Shown: piece after piece, positions 11,901 to 25,000 of the stretch
Position numbering within the stretch: position 1 is the stretch's first letter
How the letters are laid out: every line of letters begins with the position of its first letter
From: Asterias rubens
Lineage: Eukaryota; Echinodermata; Asteroidea; Forcipulatida; Asteriidae
Assembly (NCBI RefSeq): GCF_902459465.1
Contig: NC_047073.1
Coordinates: forward strand, 8,805,036 to 8,869,035
Direction: 5' to 3'
DNA: 64,000 nt
Program-made: the position numbers and the translations under genes
The notes under the pieces: model-generated
What the model was told of the DNA's origin: nothing
Database searches by the model: none
The model's input: only the letters and a program-made list of their open reading frames with translations

Positions 11901-12289
11901 TCGGTCATTTATTTACTTCAGATTAACTCTTGTTAATTTTTCACATACCAAAAGGTATTTTTTTGGGTCTCCCCATTATTTTTGTTGTTTTCCTCAACCA
12001 TAATCCGGCGTGTTATGTACTTCAGAGTGAACTTTGTAGTATTTGTCTAAGTAAAAAGTAGGCCTCATTTACATTGCTTGTAGCTAGGCCTATTTGTAAA
12101 ATAAGTTATAAGCTCGTGACTTTGAAAAGTTTCGAAAGAAAAATGCTGCTGACGGAGTCTTTTAATGATTTGTGGACGGGAGGCCCTTGTGGTTGGAGAT
12201 GAAGAGGCAGAAGGTAATTCTATGTTCAAAGTTTGACTGACTCACTTATGTTGACATTGCCGATGGGGGCGCTGTCGATGTAAACAAAG

Positions 12290-12297
12290 TGACGTCA
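12290..12297. promoter_or_regulatory. Palindromic CRE-like site upstream of the transporter
   Basis: A full TGACGTCA octamer about 730 bp upstream of the transporter start codon, in a CG-richer stretch. This is the consensus for CREB/ATF-type bZIP factors. Position and sequence fit a promoter, but function is not shown. Confidence 0.3.
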
Positions 12298-13022
12298 CAA
12301 ATCCATAAGCACCACAACCTCGGTGTAGCACGCAAACCTCGAGACTGGCTTCCCTGTGGTGCATGCTAACGAGATAACTGTCCCTCAATATATTAAATTT
12401 AAATTTAAAACAGTAATAATAACGACCATTAATAAAATGTCATTGACATAAATTAAAAGGTGAACAGAGTAATTTTTGAGAACGCTATGCAGCGAAGCCC
12501 GCACACATGCGCGCAGTGTAAGCTGGCAGCTGCCGAACGCGCACGCGCAAGTTAATGTGCCAGTTATTTTCCATCATGTGAAGGTGGGAGCATCGATACT
12601 AGTTTAGGTAATTTGGTAAAACAAAACTTACTTTTTATTACCCTTTTTTAACAAGGATACATTATTTTTTAGCTTTAAAATGATTTCCCAATACTACAAA
12701 TACATTGTCTAGTAAAATTTGTAACAATAACGGCTATACAAATACATATTTGAAACGTCTACTGGATTATGAGTACCCACTGTACAATGGTATCGTCCAC
12801 AATTTTGTTGGAAAGAGGCCAACAAATAATTTTCGCCGGGTCCTACGTCACCGGTTTGCTCATGAATATGAAATCGTTGTATACAACTCACGGCTCGGCC
12901 GCATGGTTTGTGTAGATTCGGATAACACAGGCAAACCATAAATTTTGATCGACCACACACAAAATCTAAACCAAGGCACATTCACAGAATTCCTTGATAA
13001 CGGAGCAGGTTTTTACCTCAAA

Positions 13023-13058
13023 ATGTCACCATCAGAAAAAGAGAAGTCGCTGCAGACT
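13023..13058 (+). CDS. SLC6A9-like: Glycine transporter exon 1 (start codon)
   Basis: ATG in a good context (TCAAAATGTC) followed by 12 codons, [12 protein letters not shown], then donor GTAAGT. Phase 0 matches exon 2. The upstream frame is open to 12942 without another ATG. Exons this small cannot be proven by eye, and an alternative first exon in the 14.3-kb intron remains possible. Confidence 0.6.
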
Positions 13059-16000
13059 GTAAGTATCAAATCCACTATTTTCCAGTGAAAAATCAAGACT
13101 AGATTATGTTTGTTTATTTGACGATCGTTTTCGTCAATGAGCCTTGGCTACAACTCGCGCCATTTATTTCGCGCGGGTAGTATCATCACATCAGCAACTT
13201 AACAAATTCATGAATGAATTTTAGGGTGTGTGAAGTATGGATGTTGATTGCACTGCAGGAAAACGATAGGGAGGCTTGGTTTAAGGTCGAATAAAAACCC
13301 TTTAAAATCGTGTATTGTGAACAATGAAATATTGTTATCATCCTTCAAGTCATGCAAATTGTTAATTGTGTTGTTAAGTAACCAAAATTAGATGCAAAAG
13401 ATCTGTAATCTGAGCAAAAAACACATGCTACGCACACAACGTGCATTCTTTTGTGCTTCGCCACGTGGCAACTGAAATTCTCTCACTATTTTGACCAACA
13501 ATGATTTTGCAGAAACTGTTAAACCTTGTTACGTTTGCTTGTATCTATTGTGGATAAGTTGTTCTTTTTTCATGTTTGTTCATGAATCAATCTGGTCATT
13601 GTAGTGTCTTTTAAACCTTCCTTGGTTTTAGAAAAGAATAAAAAGATGTCGCCATTTTCCAGCTGGATAGTTTAGGTTGGGCACGCCCGGCATCTTACGC
13701 TCAGCTACGTACGGTCGGTTTCCGGCCACAGTTTGCGGTGAACCCTGGGCAGTCTGGCACACAAAGAAACCCAAATAATTGTTTTTAAGCTACATGGTTA
13801 ATAATGGAAAGATCGATTGTTCATCATGTTTATTAGTATATTGGAAACAAGTAGAGAAATTTCAATTAGATAAACTTCAAAGGCAGTCTAATAAATTGTT
13901 GATGGATAAACCATGGAGGTAGAATTAAACAGAGTCTGGCAAGAATTCTTATTTTAAACCAGTTTGTTGTGAAAAGCGAACGTTATCCGTAAAGCCTTAA
14001 CTTTGATTTGTAATAATAATCTTTTTGTGTATATAAAAACATTGCTGAGTCTGACAGTGACAGTTGGCATTCATGCTGGTGAAATTTGCTATCAAAGTTT
14101 ATTAAAAATGATGTTACAATTGTTTCAATTTTTATTGGAAGATAAGATTAAGAATTAGATTATAATTCCTTAGTCTAAAAGGCAGTGGACACTATTGGTA
14201 TTTACTCAAAATATTTATTAGCATAAAACCTTTTTTGGGTGACGAGAAATGGGGAGAGGTTGATGGTATAAAACATTGTGAGAAACGGCTCCCTCTGAAG
14301 TGCCATAGTTTTCGAGAAAGAAGTAATTTTCCACGAATTTAATTTCGAGACCTCAGATTTAGAACTTGAGGTCTCGAAATCAACCATCTAAATGCACACA
14401 ACTTCGTGTGACACAGGTTATTTTTCTTTCACTATTGTCTCGGAACTTCGATCACCGATTGAGCTCAAAATTTTCACAGGTTTGTTATTTTATGCATATG
14501 TTGAGATACACCAACTGTGAAGGCTAGTCTTTGACAATATTACCAATAGTGTCCACTGGCTTTAAAGGGGGTTGGTTGTAAAATGGGTTAGCCAGAGCCT
14601 AAATAAACTCTATCAAAAGAAAACAATGATTGTACTTTTGATTTTTCCCTTCAACGTTTGTGATGATAAGGAACTAGCAAAAAACATCAATTTCCTTGTT
14701 GATACTGAGAAAAAGAAACGCTAAACAAGTCAAATATAATTGATAATCCAATGAGCAAGGAATGAATGGCATGGTTGAAGTATGCTTAACCATAGAGGAA
14801 CTTTGTGAATGGGAATGAATGAGCATAAAATATGTGCTATAGAAATCTCTCTAGTGTTCAAATAGCATTTAGAAGGTAATGGCCTGTTGGAGGTCAACTT
14901 GTACTACAAAAGCTATGCACTGCACTGGCCATAAAGGTGTTATATGCCAAACCTTGAGGCTTGAAGCATGGTCTACCATTGGTGGTCAACTCAGTTCAAG
15001 GCTATTTACCCATGCCAAACCTCCCCCAACCCCAATTTAAGTGACAAGACATCTGTTGGAAACGTGATTTGTTTTAAATTATTTTAAACACCAGAAATTC
15101 TTAACTAAGACTAAGAGCAGGCATTAAAGTGTCACCATTGCTTTAAAAAACACCATCAAAGTTTTTTTTTCATCGACTGGTGTGTACTGGGTTTGGAGAT
15201 CCAGCTCTGCAAAACCAAAACAGTCATGCTTTGACTTGACCACAGAAGAAACGTTACTTGGTGACAGAAATTGGGCTGTAAACTTCTACAACAGAAAATT
15301 TAACAACTAAAGCAACAGAGACACAAAGACTTTCTGCCAGTCATAGTTTTGAAACTGAGTAGAAAGACAAACATTGGAGACAGTTGGAACATGACATACA
15401 TAATTTCTTTTTCAAAAAAAAGAATGTCATTTTATTCTTTGGGATGGAAATGGAACTTCTTCAAGGCTGTTGTGTTCTTTGTGCTGAGAGTGAGAGGCAC
15501 TTGTTTAAACACATCGAGTACAATAGATTAACTGTTTGCTTTTGGGTGGTGGCACTTTTACTGAAAGATGACGTACACAGCCTCAGGTCAATGCATGGAT
15601 TACAGCAACATTAACCAAACAACCAGTGAAAACTTTTTTCTCTACTTGTACTGAATTTCATTCTAATTTCATCCTATAAAATGGTCACATTTTGAATGTA
15701 GCTTTTTATAATAAGTACACATTTCTTCTCAGTGGTGTGCCATCATTGAGGTTGAACCTACAGACTTTTTAAGTGGTAAACGTTAATTTAATTTTGTTTC
15801 CCCAGGTGTGACGAACTTATATAACAAAAGCATCAAAGCAGTTAGTTCTTTTCATAGTCGAGCATGACTGATCATTTTGAGAAATTTGGAAAAAAGCGTT
15901 TGCGGTTTGAAACTTTGAAAAGGAAAGATTTTAATGGTTAACTTGATTCGCATCACAAAATATGAAATGATCCATATTTTAGTTGAAACCCTGATGACCT

Positions 16001-19000
16001 ATTTATTCATACACTTTTCCTCCCCCACTTTCCTTTGTTGTAAATTTTTCTCGCTTTAACAAGATGAACAAATCTTTTCAACTGTTCCCAGGTTTTGCCA
16101 AAAGGTGCTGCAGAGCCAAGCCAAAACATACAGCGCTTGAATTTCAAAAAGATTTCCGCTTAACTGCGTCTTGTAACAAAGTAGACTTCCACTAGACCAA
16201 AACTTTTTTTTCCCCCATCATAAAAAAAAGTGCATGTTTTTGTTGTAACTTTTAGTCACTTGTTAAGCTTTCAGAATATCTAAATCGTCAAAGCCCAACA
16301 AAAACTGAAACACGTCATGTTTTGTTTTCTATTTAACCAGTCTAATTTTTTTCCTTCCCATGCGTAAAGGGTGGCACTCTAACACCATTTGAGATGACAT
16401 TTTGTCGACTTGCCACAAAATATGATCCCCTACCAAGCATAGACATGAATGCAAAGGCTTGGATTGTTCGTAGGTTACATACCTAACATGCCTTCCCGGC
16501 CTACATTAAAGTTGATCAGTTATGGTAGCACATGTAACCACACTCACTCTGCCCATCAAGAAGGTTTTTTATTTATGAGTATTCCGATTTTCCAAGTGAT
16601 CAAATCGCAGGGGGTTAACCAGTGCACTGGTGACTCTACCCACTAAATCAAGATGTTGTCAGCTTGCTGTTGAAATTATTTGCCCCCCCCCCTGCCAAGA
16701 CGCTTATAAATACTGTATTTTCATACAAAGACGTTTTGTCACCATGGGTGTTCAAATCAAAGTATTATAATTCCCTGTTCAAACTATTTGTTTGGATCGG
16801 ATCCAACTAAAATCCTAAAGTGTGACGTCACTGAAAGTGTTTGAAATTAAAACTTACCGTCATAGGTCGATAGAGGTTCACATGATGCATGACTAAATGG
16901 TTCACACGGAGACACATTTTGGTGTTAATTTATGGAGAATAAAAGTGTAGGGTGAACATTGAAGCGTGTAAGTGCAAGTGGACGACATTTAAAAGAGTTC
17001 GGGTGTTACAAAAAAACATCTTCAGATTGAATATCACAGGCATGTTACTCGGGTGGGATTCGAACCCACGACCCTTGCAATTCTAGAGCAGTGTCTTACC
17101 AACTAGACTACCGAGGTTGCCCGGCAGCTAGAGGCAGTTCGAATCCTATGTTTTGGCAGCGGGTACCGCAACGATATAATAGATGTTAAATTTGCATCGG
17201 GGATAAAGAATATTAATTTTGGTTTTTACCCATACACCGATGTGTGTTAGCACTGTATACTCAGTACTTTCCCGAGTCCTGTGAAAAAATATCACAGGCA
17301 TGTTACTCGGGTGGGATTCGAACCCACGACCCTTGCAATTCTAGAGCAGTGTCTTACCAACTAGACTACCGAGGTTGCCCGGCAGCTAGAGGCCGATGCA
17401 AATTTAACATCTATTATATCGTTGCGGTACCCGCTGCCAAAACATAGGATTCGAACTGCCTCTAGCTGCCGGGCAACCTCGGTAGTCTAGTTGGTAAGAC
17501 ACTGCTCTAGAATTGCAAGGGTCGTGGGTTCGAATCCCACCCGAGTAACATGCCTGTGATATTTTTTCACAGGACTCGGGAAAGTACTGAGTATACAGTG
17601 CTAACACACATCGGTGTATGGGTAAAAACCAAAATTAATATTCTTTATCCCCGATGCAAATTTAACATCTATTATATCTTCAGATTGGCTCAACCCCCAT
17701 TCAGTATTTTGCTTCTTTCATTGAGGGTAATAAGGAGAAGACAAATAATTGCCAAATTTGGTTGTGTTGGAATGTGGCTTGTAAGTTAACACAAGTGAAG
17801 TTGATCCTAGTGCAGACAGCTGTAAGGTTTGGGCACTGAAATGCGTGCCGCCTGGCTGTGATTTACCATGGCCAGTTTCCAAGGATAAGTGAACCCAGAT
17901 CAAATCTCTGAAACCATTCTTGAAATCCATGGCCAAATAGAAAGGACACAATGTTTCTTGTACCTGTTCCAATATAGTTTAGGAATTGAGAGGATGTGAC
18001 TTAAATGTATGTTGGATTTAATCGCATACATGTGTCGTTGTTGGAAATACAAACATAAGGTTACCAACCCTCACATACTAGCATCGTAAATAGTGACACA
18101 CCTTCTTTTTTAAGCCAATCAGAACGTTGCATCGTACTGAGTAACAAAAACTGTAATATACACTGCACAGTCTGAGCGAGGATGTGCCGGTATGATTATA
18201 TGCAGGTTTTCGTAGGCATGTCTGCTAGACAGTTAGTTGATAAAATACAGCAAATTAAATTGGCCTTATACATTTGTGTCAATGGCTTGAATGATGGGGG
18301 AAGGGGCAGTGGGATTGGTTGAAATGATCCAAATGATCATTACTTAATGTATTGTTCTGTGTATGTCAATAACATTGCAGTGATCATATTTTGGTTAAGA
18401 TTCACGATTTTGCAGGCATGATGTTCTAATTGTTATCCTACTCTAGGTGTCCGATTTGTTTGCCCTTGGAACAGTTGTGATTATATCCTTAAAGTGTAAT
18501 TGAAAGCCTGCACCGTGTGTACGTGCAGACCTTCATGTATGTCAGCCATGAAACTCCATAAAATATTCCCTTTTTATTTTTCAAGGACCAAATATCATGC
18601 CTGCTTTTAGCTATGCTTGTTTTGTCTGAGTAAAGAGGGATTTCTGAGGTTGTTGTCCTCAATGGGACTCCCTTTTCTTCTAAAAATTAAATGCCTTGTC
18701 ATTACTGTACTTGCGGACAAGGAATACAATCAAAATGACAGCTGCACGGAATACTTCTACCAGGACTAGCAAACTCACATTTAATCACCAATTAAAAAAG
18801 CTTTCTGGTTCTGTGTTTGGGCTGTCGGATTGTCAACAAGTTAAAATACAATGGTATGTTTATTGTGGATGAAAAACAACAGTCGAGAAGTAGTTGTGTT
18901 TTCTTCAAGATACAAACTATCACTTTAGAGTGAAGTTATTCAGTTCAGTTCCTAGTAGTAGTAGACAAGAAGAGATGAATAATAAGGTTGATAGCGAATC

Positions 19001-22000
19001 TCAAAGGTTGAGCTGTGGAAAAAAAAGAGTCAAGAAGTAGTTATGTTTTCTTCAAGATACAAACGAACACTTAAAAGTGAAGATGAAAGTTTTTTCAGTT
19101 GAGTTACTAGACAAGAAGAGATGAAAGATCGGATTGACCTGTTCCAGGGCTGAAGGTAACGCCGCACATCCTGCCAATATCCCATGCAAAAGATAGTTTC
19201 CCGTTCTTCTACAGGTACACAATAGATCAACCTTGTTTGATGTAATTTGAGACATAACATCCTGTTTGTAAAGGCTATGGAAACTTGGCCAATAGAAGAA
19301 AAAAAACTTCTCTGTGGTTGGAGCGCTTAAATACATGCAGGCGTTGGATTTTGATTATTAAGCGGGTTCTAGGCCCTAGCGGGTTCATAAACTTTTGAAT
19401 TTCTGACTGGAATTGAAGACTAGTGTTACTGGTACCATGTTATTATTTAAAAATTCTTTTTTCGCTAAAAAGTCTTGCAAAAAGGGTGGTCTCGACTTAT
19501 CTAGGGACTTCAAAAACAATTTGTCAGATGTCTCAAAAATTGTAAGTTGACAGGCAGGTCACAAATCTGAGAGAGTAGACAGTTAACTGCAAGTGTACCC
19601 GTGGGAAAAACATTGGGCAATTGAAACAAAAATTGAGTCACCATGACTTAGCCCCCAGGACTAGTTATACTAGTAATAGTAAATGTCTTATGCCGTCAAT
19701 GCCAAAAGGAAAACTGTCAGTTAATCAAAAAACTAAATTCATAACAATTATTTGGTTTCATTGTTTACACTTTTGCTTTTTTTATTTTAAACCTGAAAAG
19801 GAAGTCACTCGCACTGCTGTCTAATAAGCTAATTTAATCCTGAGTCCAACGTCCTACGTGCGAGGCTAACTGTGTATAGAAAGAAAAAAAATACCTGCTG
19901 GGCCGTGGCCAGGCCAGGCAGGGTTTTGCATACTCAGACAACAGAGGTCAGTAAACCAGACTGTAACAGGCATTATATACATAACCTTTTGTGTATGTAT
20001 GCCAGTGCGTGTATGCTGCGCAATGGAAAATTCCACTCCATATTGTGTATGAGCTTAGGTTCACACGCACAGCAGGTTTCCCTCTGCTCTGCCAGAAGCT
20101 ATGTTAATTTTATCACAACCAGAACGTGCCCATATTTTACTCTAATTGCCATGGCCAAAAAAGGGAAGTTTTTTTTTTGTCTTTGCACTTTTCTTGCTCC
20201 AGTCCTAGATATTTCTAATTGTCTCTGAGGTGTAAATTGGGTTTGTAGTTTACTCTGTCCTCAAATTGACCCCCCCCCCTATGTAAACAGGGTGTGTTTA
20301 GGGTATCTGTGGGTGGGATGGGGTGGTGGAGAGGTCATGCTAACGAGTAAATTGGGTGGAAAAAGGAATTTACAATATCTTTGGTTTTATTAAATCGAAC
20401 ACTCTGGTTTCGGAACCTGATGACAGATTAGGATGTGCCGATTTATTTTTCCCTTTCAACAAGCAATTCAAGGTGTCGGTATTGCTTTTTATTCTTCGTA
20501 TGTTATACATATAAATAAATTATCAATATCGCCTTGGTTACGGTCAAAATCCTCTGCTTTAACCCCAGCAGATGTTCATTAAAATACAGTTTTGAAAAAA
20601 TACTGTGGTTGATAATATTTTCATGGAACAGATGCTGTTTGTTATTTCTCTGAAGAGACAAAAAATAGAGATATCATTGTTTTATTTGTTGTAATCAGCT
20701 CCAGATAAAATCTCATTTATTTCCTAACTCCCAGTGGAGGGAAAACACCTACACTTTACCCAGCCACAAATAACAAATATCTGACAAACTCACAAATTGG
20801 TCACTTGTTATAATTCTATGATAATCTACGCTCTATGCATTTCATGAATAAATGGGGGCGAATGTTTGATTTTATTTTTCGATCAAAGGAAAGAATTTGT
20901 CCGCAAACAATTCTGTTGACACAATTGCACTGGGTTTTCTTTACTCGCGGGGTCAGCAGTGTTGGTTTTTCGTCAAGTCATTTTTATTTAGTTAGTTACT
21001 TTGCATAAAAGGGTATCCAGGGTGCATTGACTTCTGAGAAACTATTTCATAAAGCGGATAGGCTCTTGTAGTGAAATGTTTGCTTCAAGTAAAACTTAAT
21101 TTGCATTTTCCCTTCTCCTGGTCATACATTTATGTACATTTTGTGTTGAGGAGAATTAGCTGAAGGATCTATGGTATAAATCAAGCTTAGTATAAATCAA
21201 ATAAAGTAGTTACTCACCTGATGTTTCAACCCTAGCAGATTCTTCCTTGAAGCCTTCGAGAAACACTTTGCTTGGGTTGGTGAACAATAGAAATGATTAG
21301 AAGCAATTTTGTTTTATGGATTGATTTTTTTCCTGATTACATACTGCTTTTTGGTAGAGTCAACTCAAAAAAGGAAGGTATGCAATTGGTTGTCAATCTT
21401 AAAATTAATGGCAATAAAAACCAGTGGTTAATAGTCTGCAGGAGCTTTTGACAGTATACAACATTTGGAGAAATATTTCACTTCACGTAGTATTAAAGTG
21501 GTTTAGGTAAAAGATGTAAGTTTTTATGCCCCAAAATTTGATCATGAGAAGCGTTATTGCAGTAGGAACGATTTAAAAACCCAAAAGGCATACTTAGTTT
21601 TTAAAACCCACAATCTGTGTTATCATGTAACCCAATTTGCACAAGTCATTAATGCTGATAACATTATTGATTGCAAATGATTTACACAAGTTCTTTCCCA
21701 GATGACGGATTTAACCACGTTTTAAAAATCCATAAAGGCTACAGATGGTTCTATGCAAAAGCAATCATGTGCTTCCTTATGAATGTACCTCATTTACAGA
21801 CCATGAGTATTTCATAGTAAGAAGGACGAACCATGCAGTTGAGACCCCAATTAAACATTTTAATCATGGGGATCTAAATGTTTCTGACATGCTGTCCCAT
21901 TCAGTTACAGATCATTTTTGGTGCAAAGTGTTCTGAAAAAGTGGTGACATAAATTACTGTATTATTATGATTTGTATAAAGTATAGTTAGACACTAGTTC

Positions 22001-25000
22001 CACTTCAGTAAATGAAAATACTTCTCCACTCAACCAAAAAGGTTTGAAGTCTTATACAAAACCTAACAGAGCTCCTTGGTGGGCTATACTGCTGGACTCT
22101 GGACAGCTGTCCAGTGAATATTTCGGTCATTGGAGAAACATTTGACGATTGCTTTCAAGTGTTTTTTAGTAGTTGGGGGAGCCACAGGTGAGATTGCCAA
22201 TCACAATCTCTTTTATTATGTTGAACAGAAGTTTCTTCTCTGCCAAACAATGGATGGAATTCCAGCTATGCCATACCCATGCTTTGCTTTCATTCTTTCT
22301 TTCATTTTTGCTTTCATTCTCATTTGGAATTCTTGCAAGGGCGTTGATGTTAATATACTTTTTTTCTCTGAGGTTTTTTTTTTTGCTTGGTAGTGTGCCA
22401 AAAATAATCTGGATTGCTTCCCACTCGGTGACAGGGAAATCCTATCCTGGTATTTGAAGCACTCAAAACATTGTACAAAATGTTTTGTTTTAAAGGCGTA
22501 CAGTTTGGGAAGTTCAGAGAAATATAGGATCAAAGATTTGTTAAATGAAATGATTCAGGCCTTGGTGCCCCTTCAAAAGTTGTCCACATTTTTTTAGGTT
22601 TTCCAGTAGCCTTGCCCTCTTGAAATACAAGGCCTGATGACTTGTATGGATCATTACCTTGTTTTCATCTGAATTCCTGTAATTTGCCAAATTTGCGCTT
22701 AGCCCTCGCATTTGCGCTGCCTGGAAATGCGCTAAAATTCCCACGTGACACGTCGAGTGTTGTCTCAATGCGTTTACTGCTGGTTCGCGCAGATTTTACC
22801 AATAGAGGGCGTTTAATCTCACGCTATTGCATTGTTCCAAAACGACCTCTAGCATTCAATGTTTCTTGTATTTTATTGTCGCGCGCAAAGTAACAACGAC
22901 TACAGGCGTGAAATCTGCTTTTGTGTTATAAATAAAATACAACATAATGATCGAGGAGCGCTGTCGATCGCGCACGTGAAGACAGTCCCAGGAGCGCGAT
23001 CGCGCTCCTCAAAAACGAAGGTCTGGAAATGAATATACAGTAGGATTCCAAAAATAAATCTTGAGCTGTTCCTTAAAGGCATAGACCATGCTTTCATTAT
23101 GCGAAACTACAGACTTTATGCTAACAGAATTTGTGATCAATGGTCTACATGGATGTCTATCTTTACTGACCTCCTTCTTACCTCTTGATGCTGATGGAAT
23201 GAAAAACATTCAACAATATTTTCTCGTTGCTTATTCCACTGCCAATAAGATTGGCACAAATGTGGTGGGCTAAAGTGTAGCCAGGCTGAGTGGTGCTTTT
23301 ATAGTATTTCCTCAAACAAATGTAAAATATTAAAAGAGTTACAGAGCCAAGGACTAAGAAAACAAATGGACTGTGAAATGATTGTTGACATTGTTTAAAA
23401 CATGCAAAAAAAAAAAGTAATTATTATAAAATAAGGGAATGAGAAATTTCAAACTTCATCTGAATTCAGAATGTTTTGTTGTTGTTGTCTGGCTTGCTAA
23501 AAACAGATCTAGTTCTTTCTAGTGCTGAGGATACTGTTCCTGATCGTTCCTTGAATTCTGTAGCTCCCGGGTCACCGAAAGGTGAAAATACCTCTAGATC
23601 CAAGTTTCAGATCTTTTTGTCACCTGTGACTCTCATCCTTTGTAAGTCATTAAGGTGACCATACAGTTCAAATAAAACTAACCCATTTTGATTATTTCTC
23701 CGGGAAAAATACCGGCCTAAAAATATATATATTGACATAAGAATTGACGTTGGGATTTTTGTTCGTGTGGGTCGGTGTCTATGTTTGGTATTTGAGAAAA
23801 TATTCAATGGAAATTGGTCGTGATCACTAGAAGTGTCGTCTGACTGACTTGTTAATAATTAACCTTTAGGAGGATGTGTATTTATATTGTGTTGAGGTTT
23901 TGTACACTTGCGTCACTGAGTCTGAACTCTGCTTGACTGGTACCACTCTGTTTATTCTTCGTAAGTGTAGACGCACCAACTATTTACGTAGAACAACCAG
24001 CAGATGTCTGTGTTCGACCGTCATGTGCTTAGTTATTGATTGACCAATCACGTCAAGAATTGGACTTCGACCTCATTTGCATGTGAAAAGGGCAACCTTT
24101 TGATTGGTTCTGGTTCCCTTTCATTGATCGGGCTTATTTGCGTGTGTTTGTAAATACAGCATGTTGGGTCCCATGCTTTTTAGTATACTTAAGTTCAGTG
24201 TGGTTATAGTACGGATATTTTTGATCAATCTTCCAACACATCATCACCTAGAATTACTGTTTCAGTTACTTGTGGAATATTCTCTGAAAAGCGAACAGTG
24301 AGTATAACATTTGTAAAACAGATCATTGTAAGATGCACTCAATTGTTGTTAGTCCTTTTCTTGGTGTACATTTTTCCGGTTGTAACAAATAACTGTTTTG
24401 GTTGATAATTGGCCAATGACCGAATGTGGTTTTGACGGCAAAAACGCACTCCTGGTCAAGGTGGGCCTTCATTACTTAATATCCAAATGCATTTATCCAG
24501 TTTTGATATATTTTGAAACGCTTAAAAGTACAGTACGTGAGTAAGTTAAAAGCAATTTTTCACCATATTTTTAATTTCTTACAAAAGGCATAATTGATCA
24601 TGTACTTTGATTCTGTTTTTCCTTTCCACTTAATGTCCATCTGAACTCTTCCAAGTGAAACAAAATGACCATTTTCTAAACCAGTAAAATGTTTTGGAAA
24701 TTACCGAGGGATACTGAAGAATGACTCATTGAGAGATTCATCTATGCCCATATAAGGCAAACTCAGAATCAACCAATGGCTGGGATGATTTTTGCAAGCT
24801 GATGCGATGATTGGTTGATGCTGTTGAACACCTGATGTGGACAAGGGACAGGAAAAGTTGTGATTCAATCTAGGTCACAGGCGACATTTTACGAATACTA
24901 ATTCCAGATGGTTCGTCCACATCTGCGCTCGCATGCCCGCAAACCAAACCCATGGCAAAATGACTGGAAATGGTACAGAGTGATCCGGATCTTGTAAGAA

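Larger units (their letters stand above)
6261..13022. other. Intergenic region between LRRC42 and the glycine transporter
   Basis: About 6.8 kb without a convincing gene. ORFs are short, lack homology and are not joined by splice signals. It holds a degraded MITE (8562-8951) and poly-C or poly-G tracts near 6540, 9041, 9665 and 11190. The stretch from about 12240 to 13022 is richer in CG dinucleotides and precedes the transporter start codon. Confidence 0.7.
17030..17675. mobile_element. Rearranged tRNA-derived SINE cluster flanked by a 12-bp duplication
   Basis: Three tRNA-like heads (two minus, one plus) share a downstream body containing ATTTTTTCACAGGACTCGGG, CACATCGGTGTATGGG and TTTATCCCCGATGCAAATTT. 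About 222 bp at 17174-17395 are inverted at 17454-17675. The motif atcttcagattg occurs immediately outside at 17018-17029 and at 17676-17687, so the composite appears to have inserted as one unit. Short tracts of the translation contain GGIRTHDP...[12 protein letters not shown], a known false-protein signature of tRNA-SINEs. Confidence 0.85.

Noticed and set aside
12705..12941. 78-aa frame just upstream of the transporter start
   Set aside because: It starts at TTG, is matched by an equally long frame on the other strand, and has no homology; probably 5' UTR or promoter sequence.
17045..17548. Cluster of functional tRNA genes
   Set aside because: Acceptor and anticodon stems have mismatches. 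The nominal anticodon AGA implies tRNA-Ser, but no long variable arm exists, and SINE body sequence follows each head.
17244..17607. Two identical-looking proteins on opposite strands containing GGIRTHDP and [12 protein letters not shown]
   Set aside because: This is the well-known spurious translation of a tRNA-derived SINE, duplicated by the local inverted repeat.
22130..22533. Overlapping frames of 87-105 aa with hydrophobic stretches
   Set aside because: T-rich intronic DNA gives hydrophobic translations by composition; there are no splice signals in phase with the transporter.
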